DNA of 64,000 nt from contig WPIO01000010.1 of the NCBI GenBank assembly GCA_009760855.2, forward strand, positions 8,471,501 through 8,535,500. The letters run 5' to 3'. Below are positions 42,625 to 51,699 of this stretch, piece by piece. The DNA is from Cristatella mucedo. Taxonomy: Eukaryota > Bryozoa > Phylactolaemata > Cristatellidae. The notes below the pieces were generated by a model, which worked only from the letters and a program-made list of their open reading frames with translations, had not been told where the DNA came from and made no database searches. The position numbers were made by a program, and so were the translations under genes. How positions within the stretch are numbered: position 1 is the stretch's first letter; each line of letters starts with the position of its first letter.

Positions 42625-43180
42625 CACTCTGACCCACAAGGCCCGCCACGGCTTGGCTCATTCGTACCTGGGTGAACTGCTTCATCAGTTTCAGCTTCTT
42701 CGTACCTTCATGTCCTCAATGAAAAATACATAAGCTGTTCCGTTCCTTTGCTTAAATATTGTCGGCGACAGGAGCTTTTGCTCTGCAGGTCCTAGAGTGC
42801 GGAAATCCCTCACACAATTCTTACGCAGCGAAATCTGTTCTCATGCTGCCGACTATGGCACTGGCGCATCCTTTCCAGCCATCTTGAGCTGCTACTTCCA
42901 TGCCACTCACTACCTCAACTGCTCTCCTCACTCCACTATGCTTCTCACTTTAATAATGATAATACATTTGATATAGCGCCCTCAAATAACCCAATCTCTT
43001 TCTAGGCACTTTACATTCCACTTTCTCTTTGCTTCGTAAGATTGACGTCTGTTGGCTACCGAATGTGTACCAAAAGCCGCTTAGGCCTCTGAATGTGCTA
43101 TAAAAGACTCTCCTGCGTAACACTCACACGGTCTTTGTGGCTCTGTGAAGTTACAGGCGGAGACACATTACATTACATTA
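42625..43180 (+). mobile_element. LINE family 2 3' end with a nested LINE family 1 tail
   Basis: Translation includes ARHGLAHSYLGELLHQFQ-like sequence, [20 protein letters not shown] and HAADYGTGASFPAILSCYF. It ends with an ATTACATTACATTA tail at 43160-43180. A 68-bp reversed family 1 tail (42951-43018) interrupts it and is flanked by CACTT on both sides. Confidence 0.8.
42951..43018 (-). mobile_element. Tail-only retroposon insertion with 5-bp target-site duplication
   Basis: A reversed (ATT)n tail plus hairpin (AGCGCCCTCAAATAACCCAA, TCTCTTTCTAGGCACTTTAC) lies between two CACTT repeats (42946-42950 and 43019-43023). The related LINE family 2 copy near 950-1000 is continuous across this site. 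Confidence 0.75.
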
Positions 43181-43249
43181 GGTTGAACCCAAGTTCCATC
43201 GGTGCCGAGCTTATGATTCTAGACACTACTTTCTGACTTCAGTTGGCGA

Positions 43250-43500
43250 CCGAACAGCACTGGCTACATACCTTCCGTCTCCTAATCGGGCCGCTGCGGC
43301 TTTCTCTGTGCCCGTCCTACTGCCGGTGCGCCAGTGCGACGCTAGCCGCCGCCGGCAGAGGGGAGGGGCTCTGCAGCTGGGCGGCGGCTAGCGTCGCAAG
43401 CGCTGCGGTGGCCACCGCGTCCTCTCCACCGCTACACCGAGCGTCCGGGGGCAGGTGTTCACCGCCGACTGATATCGTGACGCTCCTAGAATTGGCGGCA
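43250..43500. other. Local GC-rich patch with hairpin
   Basis: A short CpG-rich island between LINE copies. It contains an 18-bp perfect inverted repeat: 43336-43353 (GCGACGCTAGCCGCCGCC) and 43380-43397. A second inner stem pairs GCAGAG (43355-43360) with CTCTGC (43369-43374). No coding assignment. Confidence 0.8.
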
Positions 43501-43589
43501 TTTGGGACGTGGATGGAGTAAATCTGTCCATCGCAGCATTTGCTCAGTCCATTGGGGTTGTGCACCGAAACTATGCACGCTATTACTAC

Positions 43590-44580
43590 CAATCATTCGA
43601 CAGACGCATTATAATCCTTCGTAGTACTAACTTACTAGTTATGGGCAAACCCAGTGTGATCCAGAGATTGGAAAGGCTGACTCTCAAAATTGGCTCTGCC
43701 AGCATATCTCCTGTCGAATCAGCTCGGAATCTAGGTGTCATATTCCAAAGCGACCTCTCGTTAGACGACCATATCAGCTCCACAGTCAAATCCGCCTATT
43801 TTCAGCTTCATAACATTGCTAAAATTTGGGCTTGTTTAGATAAAGATACCACGTCCAAGTTGGTTCATGCATTCGTGACATCCCGTCTCGACTTCTGCAA
43901 CTCACTGCTTACTGGCCTACCAGCATGTGCGATCAGGCGATTGCAGCTTGTGCAAAACTCTGCAGCTAGGCTTGTCTGTCGTGAGCGTCACAGTTGCCAC
44001 ATTACTCCACTTCTCGCCGACCTGCACTGGCTACCAGTCAAGCAACGGATTGACTTCAAGGTTTTGTCGCTCACTTTTAGGTCCCTTCATTCTATGGCTC
44101 CAGCCTATCTGTCAGATATACTACCCCATCAGGCCAAGCATCGTACCACCCGCTTCTCGGAATCCAATAGTCTAGAAATACCTCATACAAACCTTAAATC
44201 CTTTGGAGACCGTGCATTTAGTTCATATGCTCCCAAAGCCTGGAACTCCCTCCCGACCTGCGTCAAAACATCCCCTGACCTGACCACATTTAAAAGGAAC
44301 CTAAAAACACACCTATTTAGGACAGCATTTAGTGGGTCCCTGTGATTCGTCTTTGATGTGCTTATGCGTGCTGACACTGTGCATGCTGCCACTAACCACA
44401 TTTGCATGCTGACCCTGTGCATGTCACCCCTAACCATATTATTTATTTTGTTTGTTTATCAAGCATGATATTACTCACCATTCAATTGCATTTCCCTTTG
44501 CAGCAAATATAAAGCGCCTAGAGAGAGATTGAGTTCTCTGAGGGCGCTTTATCAAGTGAATTATTATTATTATTATTATT
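43590..44580 (+). mobile_element. LINE family 1 (L2-clade) 3' end, best-preserved copy
   Basis: The open frame to 44345 encodes the post-catalytic part of an L2/CR1-type reverse transcriptase: SARNLGVIFQSDLSLDDHIS, YFQLHNIAKIWACLDKDT, TSRLDFCNSLLTGLP, LVQNSAARLV, LADLHWLPVKQRIDFKVLSL and SYAPKAWNSLP. The catalytic FYADD region is absent, so the copy is 5'-truncated. The stop codon is followed by about 165 bases of 3' UTR, the hairpin tail AAAGCGCCTAGAGAGAGATT / GAGGGCGCTTTATCAAG and (ATT)n. The intact frame suggests relatively recent insertion. Confidence 0.9.
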
Positions 44581-45078
44581 AGTAACTCGTGCATAACGGA
44601 GTTTCCCTCTTAGCATGTTTAGCCACGATTGGCAATTCTCGTATTGCTGTATCTTAAACACAGTATAGCCGCTACATTATCTGTTGTTTTCTGTCTGTTA
44701 TTGCCATCTCATTCTCCTAACTTTAAGAGAATGCAAATGCCCAATTGAAGTTTGAATATGTTTCGAGTAGAGATGTGGTAAATTTTTCTGCCTGGCAGAA
44801 TGTTGTCTATCCCACAATTCGCTTGTAGTGGATCCGGATGTACCGGGTGTGAACCGAGACAATTATTAGTAGGGATGTCCCCAGAGGGTGGTGGCCATCT
44901 CTGACGTGGGAATGATACTGGCATTATAGCCTCAAGGAGTCTTGAGAGAGGAATGGTAGCAATAACCAACAAGAAAGAAGATTAAGCTAAAGTTCAACTT
45001 CAGCCGTACGGCATGACAGCTCTCCGTCCTATACAGGCCCACAAGTCAACCTAAGCAGCCTCATTCACCATGATTGCA

Positions 45079-45208
45079 TCATAGTGGTTAAGGTGCTCGC
45101 CCGACCAAGGTCTGGCTGAGGTCGTGGGCTCGAGCCCTGAGGCATATGTGAAGCGCCTGAATAGAGATTAAGTGCTCTTTGAGCGCTATAAAAATGAGTT
45201 ATATTTTT
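45079..45208 (+). repeat. SINE family A copy
   Basis: TAGTGGTTAAGGTGCTCGCC, GTCGTGGGCTCGAGCCCTGA, GAAGCGCCTGAATAGAGATT and GAGCGCTATAAAAATGAGTT. The first A-box bases are lost. It lies 180 bp upstream of the next LINE fragment. Confidence 0.8.
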
Positions 45209-45387
45209 CATAGTCACCAGCGCTATGCCCAGCGTAAGTTGAGATCTGTTTGAAATCAGAACTTGTTAAGTAACCGTAGCTTGGGCCATACGGATGAGCT
45301 GGTATATCTAGAAGTCAAGGTCGCATATTAAGAAACTTTGTCCCTGCGGAGACCTTCTCTTCAACAACAGAATGAGAAATAAAAGAA

Positions 45388-45940
45388 CATCAGTCAAGCA
45401 ACGGATTGACTTCAAGGTTTTGTCGCTCACTTTTAGGTCACTTCATTCTTTGGCTCCAGCATATCTCTCAGATCTACTCCCCCATCAGGCCAAGCATCAT
45501 ACCACCTGCTTTTCGGAATCCAACAGTCTACCAATACCTCGTACAAGCCTCAAATCCTTTGGAGACCGTGCATTTAGTTCGTATGCTCCCAAAGCCTGGA
45601 ACTCCCTCCCAATCTGCGTCAGAACATCCCCTGACTTGACCACATTTAAAAAGAACTTAAAAACACACCTATTTAGGACAGCATTTAGTGGGTCCCTGTG
45701 ATTCGTCCTTCGTGTGCTTATGCGTGCTGACACTGTGCATGCTGCCACTAACCACATTTGCATGCTGACTCTGTGCATGTCACCCCTAACCATGTTATTC
45801 ATTTTGTTTGCTCATCAAGCATGAATTTACTCACCATTCAATTGCATTTCCCTTTGCAGAAAATGTAAAGCGCCTAGAGAGAGATTAAGTTCTCTGAGGG
45901 CGCTTTATCAAGTGCATTATTATTATTACTATTGTTAATA
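45388..45940 (+). mobile_element. LINE family 1 3' end, second young copy
   Basis: Starts abruptly at TCAGTCAAGCAACGGATTGA and is nearly identical to 44035-44580 through the stop codon, 3' UTR and hairpin tail (AAAGCGCCTAGAGAGAGATT, GGGCGCTTTATC), ending in (ATT)n. The peptide KQRIDFKVLSLTFRSLHSLA and SYAPKAWNSLPICV remains open. Confidence 0.9.
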
Positions 45941-46285
45941 ATAACATTTGAGTTGATCTCAGTAGAAAATCTCACGTCTATCGACATTCTCTCGAAGGGT
46001 TTAATGACTCATCAAACCCAATAGACGCTGAGTTGAGGCAGATAGAATAAGTGATAACAGAGAAATAATTCGCAGAATCAATTGGAAATAGTGACTTCGG
46101 ATGACGGGGCGATGTCGGATGAGCCGAGACCGCGCGTTCGTGCCGCTCAGCAACTAGCCGCTCGTAGAAGGCGAAAAATGAATGAACGACTGGTGCGTTG
46201 CTAGCTCAGTCGCGCCGACTCCACAGCATTTACTCAAGCTGGCCGCAGATCGGCCTCTCACTCGACAGCCGCTGCCCTCCCCTCG

Positions 46286-46405
<120 letters not shown>

Positions 46406-46512
46406 TAGTGCGCGAGATGATGAAACTGCATGATGACATCGCCGATGATGACCGCCAGATGATGCTGTATCGAACCAGCTGATCTTTGCAAGCGCCTCGG
46501 CTGCTACTCCCC

Positions 46513-46578
46513 CAGCAGCAGCGAGCAGCAGCAGCAGCGAGCAGCAGCGAGCAGCGAGCAGCAGCAGCAGCAGCAGCA
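46513..46578 (+). repeat. (CAG)n-type trinucleotide repeat
   Basis: CAGCAG runs interspersed with CGAGCAG units at the left edge of the large CpG-rich block. I see no supporting evidence that it is coding. Confidence 0.85.
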
Positions 46579-48470
46579 AAGCTGTGGAGTCGTGGAGCGG
46601 CATTAAGCGAGGCCGGTTCGCCATATCGCCGCGAGCGAGGTAGATCTATTTTGGAAACCGTCTTCTAAGTATGCGGGCTCGGATAGCGAAATGGGGATGC
46701 TCCGAAGTCATTCTGCGATAGAAGTCGCCGCCCCTCCGCCTCAGCCGCTGCCGCCACCGTCGCTGCCCCTCGCTATGGTCCTCTGCGAATACGGCGAGCT
46801 GTCCGAGGCTCGCCGTCACTGCGCCTCGCGCCGCGACCGCACCCGGCAAGCGAGAGCTGCAGGACGCCGCAGACGCGCCCTGGTTCGGGCCTCCGCGTGC
46901 ACGAGGCGGCGCGGGCGCAGCGGATAGAGAAGGCGGCAGCGGCGGCGGCCCGGAGGAGAGGAGCTGGAGACGGAGCCGCGCGCTAGCGGGCCGCTTTGCC
47001 GCACTGCTACAGTGCTTTGCCACTTTGCGCCCGTCGTACCTGATGAAAGTTCACGGTCGACTGTTTCACCTTTATCTTCGGTCTGAAGACTCGCGCTGCC
47101 GCCGGTAAGTTGGGCGTGGCGTCGTAAACGACTTCGGCGAGCCTGCAACGCACGAGATACGAGCCGACGGGTAATACAGACAGTAGACGCAAAATCTACG
47201 GAAGCACAAGCCCGGGGCGTTCAAACGACTGTAAGCTCGAATGAAGGAGCTACCGCGCTCGGGCGAGCGAATCGCGATCAAAAGGTCGTCCGTTCCTGGT
47301 ATCGCCGACGCAAAGAACAAAGACGTTGCAGATTGGATTTGTGCTCGTTTACTTTTAAAGTCAACAGTTAGAAGCCGGCCGTGACCGGCGGCTGCGCCAT
47401 CGTTAGGCGCACGCTGCCAGGGCGCAGGCGCGAGCTTCAGGCCGCTAGCGCAACAGTTGCTGTGCAAACGCAGACAGACGCGAGAACAAAAGAAAAGGAA
47501 CAAGTGTCTGGCTCCGAGCGACTTCAGCAAGAGTTAGGAGCTACATCAGGAGAAGGATGGGCATAGATGAGGACTCGGAGAGTAGCGGCTGAGCGGCCGA
47601 GAAGAATCCCGAGGAGGCGCAGACGACGTGATGGACGCGGGGAAGGAAACTTGGAGGCAATGCAAGGTAAGGGAAGAAATGGAAAGGCGAGGCGAGCGAA
47701 GTAATGGTCGCTCTATTAGTTTCGCTTCCCAGATGTAGACGAGAAAGATTCACCACTTCGACTCGCTTACTCGCGGCCGAGATGACCTCATCGCGCGCCA
47801 GCCGCTGCGTACGTAGCAAGATAAAGGAAAGCGATTGGTTTCTTTCGTGGGGCGTGGCGAGCTCAACCGAGATGAAGTGGCTCTTGCGGGGGGGGGGGTG
47901 GGAGGGGGCGCGCACGCGCTGGCGAAAGCTGCGGCCGCTCGAGCGCTGCACGAGCGGCCGCTGCGACTAGAATGAAAGAAAATGCTACCTCCAAGAAGCC
48001 GAGTCTGCGTTTCCGCAGCGCCCGACGGCGTATCCTGCTCAGGGCATACAATTCGATGCTGCAAAGCCGTTAAAAAACCAGAGGACGGCCACCTACGATT
48101 GCGCAAGCCAGCCGACGTCGTTCAATCTCTCACTCGGCGTCCCGCGCCGCGGCGATCGCAGCCAGCGCGATACGGATCGCAAGCGACGATCGCAGCGAGC
48201 AGACGGCAATCGAGCGCCGGCTCGCGCGATTCATTCGGCTCTCTGCGCCAGCAGAGAGCTGGATCTTAAAAAAAGGCCGACGCACCGCCGAGGGCAGAGC
48301 GGCCGACCGACCGAGCGCGAAGCCGAGGCCGCCGAGCGGGACGCTCCGCCTTCGCGGCGTTCCAGACACCTGCGAGCGGATGCGACGATGAGTGACGGCC
48401 CGCTCGGTCACGCGCAAGGCCATCGGACGCCACCGGGTGTGCGCTTCGCCTTTGAGAAGGAGAATGCTGC

Positions 48471-48630
48471 GCCGAGCTGGTTTCGGCCCAGTGGCCAAGG
48501 TGCTCGCCCCGACAGGGGTCTGACCGAGAGGTCCTCGATAGGCTCGAGAGGCCCGTGGCGCATGCGAATCGCCCGATCGAAGAGATCGAGTTCTCTCAGG
48601 GCGATGTACAAATAAATTATATTTATTTAT
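48471..48630 (+). repeat. SINE family A copy inside the CpG-rich block
   Basis: GCCGAGCTGGTTTCGGCCCA head, CCTCGATAGGCTCGAGAGGC middle, and tail with ATCGCCC (48568-48574) and GGGCGAT (48599-48605), ending AAATAAATTATATTTATT. The outer tail stem has changed on both sides relative to other copies yet still pairs over 7 bp. Confidence 0.8.
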
Positions 48631-49929
48631 ATCAATTCGCAAGCCGCTGCCTTCGGCGGCACGCGCGTCGCGTCGTCGCCAACTTCTCTCGTCGTCGCCA
48701 ATCGAGTCGGCAATCATGCCGACCGCGCTCTCGACGGGCGAGCGACGCTCGCCGCTGGCGAACGCACGAGGGAGCCCCAGCGGAAACGGAAGCGGCGAGT
48801 GCTGAGCGAGCGCAAGCCTGGCGGGCCAGGCGTCGCTGCCTGGCCGCGTTCGACGCAGGCGAGCGGCGCGCGTCCGTAGGGTCGGTCGGTCGGTGTGTTC
48901 GCGGCCTGAGAGGGCTGCTCGCCCGGACCGCCAGGCTGCGAGCGCCATCCGGGCGCGCCGGCCGACGGCGAAAGCGCCCATCTACGTCCCCGCGCCGCGC
49001 AGGTGCGAGGGATCGGGCGCCCACAGGCGCCAGGCAGAGCCGGAGCGAGAAGAGCGGCGTTATCCTCGGCACACCCCGCCCCGCCGCCGGGTCGAGGCCG
49101 CCGGCAACAGACGGCGCCCAGAGCCGCCCCGCGTACGCGCTCGCGCGTCAGCTGTGGCGCCGCCGGCCGCCACCGCCGGCTCGCTCTCCGTCTCGCGCCT
49201 CTTCGCTAGCGCCACCCATCGCTCGCGGCCGCGTCGGCCGCGAGTGATTCGGCTTACCGGACGAGAGCGGTGCCGTCTTTTAGTGCCCTCTGCAGGTTCT
49301 CGGGACCGCTCGGCAGCTGGATGCCAGTCAGCTCTGCTATCCATCCAATTACGTCAGCCTCCGCCCCAGGGTCATATCGGGCAGGCGCCATCTGAGGACG
49401 AGAGGCCGCCGCCGCTCGGCTGCTAACCGGAGCGATGGCTGGCGGGCGCAGCGGGCGGCTTCCGGTGCGAGGCGCTCAGCGACGCGCTTCGCGGCGAACC
49501 GAGCCCGCGGACGCGCGCGCGCGCACGCGCGCGCGTCCGACAGCGAGCGCGTCGGCCGAGGTGAGCGGCCGACGCTGCGACCGACAGAACGACCGACAGA
49601 ACGACCGAACAAACGAACGAACTGGCGAGCGAGCGCGGCGGCGCGCCCCTCCCGTCCCTGCCGGCCTGCCAGCCTGCCGGAAGAGCGGCGGAGCGTCCGT
49701 CGGTGCGGCGGCCGCCGCCGCTCTGACGGCGGACGATTGTGGACGCGCGCTCTCACCCTCAGCGAGAAGAGCATCCTGTCCAGCGGCTCCTGCGCTCCGT
49801 AGGTCGAGTCGTTTTCGAGCATGCTGGAACGGAAGCATGGTTTCGATTGGATGGGCGCACCGCTGCGGCAGATAAGAAATTAAGCGCGAGCGAGTTCTAG
49901 CGTGCCGGGCAATCCTGCGGGGACCGGCA

Positions 49930-49985
49930 CGCACGGCGGCGGTGGCGGTGGCGGTGGCGCTGGCGGTGGCGGCGGCGGCGGCAGC
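49930..49985 (+). repeat. GGCGGT/GGC simple repeat
   Basis: GGTGGC and GGC units repeated just upstream, on the plus strand, of the minus-strand donor at 50002. Confidence 0.9.
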
Positions 49986-50000
49986 GATCGCGCGAGACTT

Positions 50001-50060
50001 ACCTGTTGGCAGTTCCGCAGCACGCAACGCCAGCTCTCGTCAAACGAAAAAAGATTACTG
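50001..50060 (-). other. Candidate 5' exon end (strong splice donor)
   Basis: On the minus strand, CGGAACTGCCAACAG is followed by GTAAGTCTCG, a near-perfect donor consensus. The adjoining frames give no recognisable peptide, so it would be a 5' UTR or very short coding exon. It could belong to the calponin-family gene 11 kb downstream. Low confidence without transcript data. Confidence 0.3.
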
Positions 50061-51699
50061 ATGAATAAGGCAAGGGCAACCCTGAAGTCACCGCTTCTTA
50101 CGGCGGCCCGTAAGCGCGTCGGCGCGGTATCGCATTACGCGGCGCGCTCCTTTGCCATATTTAGAACAGGAGCTGCTTCGGCCTCGGGAATGCCTAGTAC
50201 TCCCTCACGTGACTTTGGCCCTATCCTTCTTAGTCCGACCCCTTACGGTGGCTCCAGATCTGTTGTTCAAACTCACGGCACCGCTTTCCTTTCCTGTCCT
50301 ACGCCCTTCCTCCGACTCGTCGCTCGCCCTGCCGGGGTTGTCGCCGACGGTTGAAAGGCTGCACGGATTCGCTGTGCGCCCGAGAGCGGACAACGTAGAC
50401 AGCCCGACTCTCCTTTGTCGGACTCAAGAGCGAGCATACGCTGGCCCGCTCTTCGCTGTTCGTCGAAGACCACGAGCGGGGCGCCATTCGCCCGCCGCAA
50501 CTTTTGGCTTTCATCCTGCGCAGCAGAGCTCTTCGCCGATGCGCGAACGGGCTTCCGACAGAGCGACGCCAGCGGCGCAGCTCTGTCGAAACAAAAGTCA
50601 AGACGGCCCCCGAAGGAGAGCCGGAGAGGAATTCGGAATTGGCGCACGCCGATTGCTAATAAGGCTAATTGGATCGATTAATCAGAAGCTGTAAAGCAGC
50701 TGATGAATAAGGCCAGCCCGCGCCTTGCACGCGCGCGGACTTCACTTTTCGGTACGGCGCGCCAAGTCGCGGAGCGTGGTAGCCTTACGCTTGAAAGAGT
50801 GCAACGGATCGGCATCGTCTGCTTCAACGATCGCAAAAACCGAGTCGGTTACTTTTAGACGCCGGTCGTCGTCTGAGAGGCGCCTAGAGCCAGCCCTCTC
50901 AACTCTCCGCTCGGCTCTCTTCGCTGCCGCAGAGCTGGCGTCCGAGAGCGCATGCGTGCGAGCCCGTAGGGAAAGCAAGATGGCGCTAGAGCCCAACGAG
51001 CGGCTCGAGGCGGTTTCGCTCGAGTTGCCACATTGCCAGCGGTAGGCGATGCAACGCTAGCGTGCGCCTGTGCGACGCCTCTTTCTTTTTGAAAAAACAG
51101 CGAAGGCTGCTGCTGCTGCTGGTAAGTCGCGTCGTGACGCGATTTCGAGGCGGCCGTAGAGCGGCGAGCCAGATTTTCATTAAGGCCCGGCTGCGGCGGC
51201 GGGTTTCGCAATACGACATTTCCTCAACGCTATTCCTGGCCGCAATTCCGGCACGCGCGGGCGCGCACGAGCGGAGCGGCGAGGCTCTCGGTTGGAGCTG
51301 TCAGTTCTCCCCCGCAGCAAAGCAGGCCTCGCACTTTGGGCTAGTGGCGTTTCCATCTCTCAGGCGGGCGGACGGACGGGCGAATGATTGACGACCGATG
51401 CAATCTCGTTGGTCTTCCGAAGCGCGCGCAGGCGGCCCGGCGGCGCGCGAAGTACAGGCCGGTCTTCGTCGGATTTGTCGGGACTTGAAAAGCCTAACCG
51501 ACGGTTCTCAAGCAAAAACAGAAGCCGCGCTGATTTCGCGCGAGCCTTTGTCGGCTCGTCATTGGTTGGTGTCGGGCGGATTGAGTGCCCTCGTTTTGCT
51601 GGCGCGAAGTGAACGCGGCCATTCGCTTGGAAAAGGATTGCACAGCGCGCCCTTTGGCCACTGCTACTGCTGCAGTGAGATAGATGTAAGCGGGCTATA

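Noticed and set aside
48130-48981. 283-codon minus-strand open frame in the CpG-rich block
   Set aside because: It runs through the reversed SINE A copy at 48471-48630 and has an Arg/Ala/Ser composition expected of GC-rich noncoding DNA. No family motif or splice logic.
50981-51045. Possible plus-strand first exon starting AAGATGGCG with a GTAGGC donor
   Set aside because: The 21-residue peptide is unrecognised and the motif could simply be a transcription-factor-type site; no downstream exon was found.
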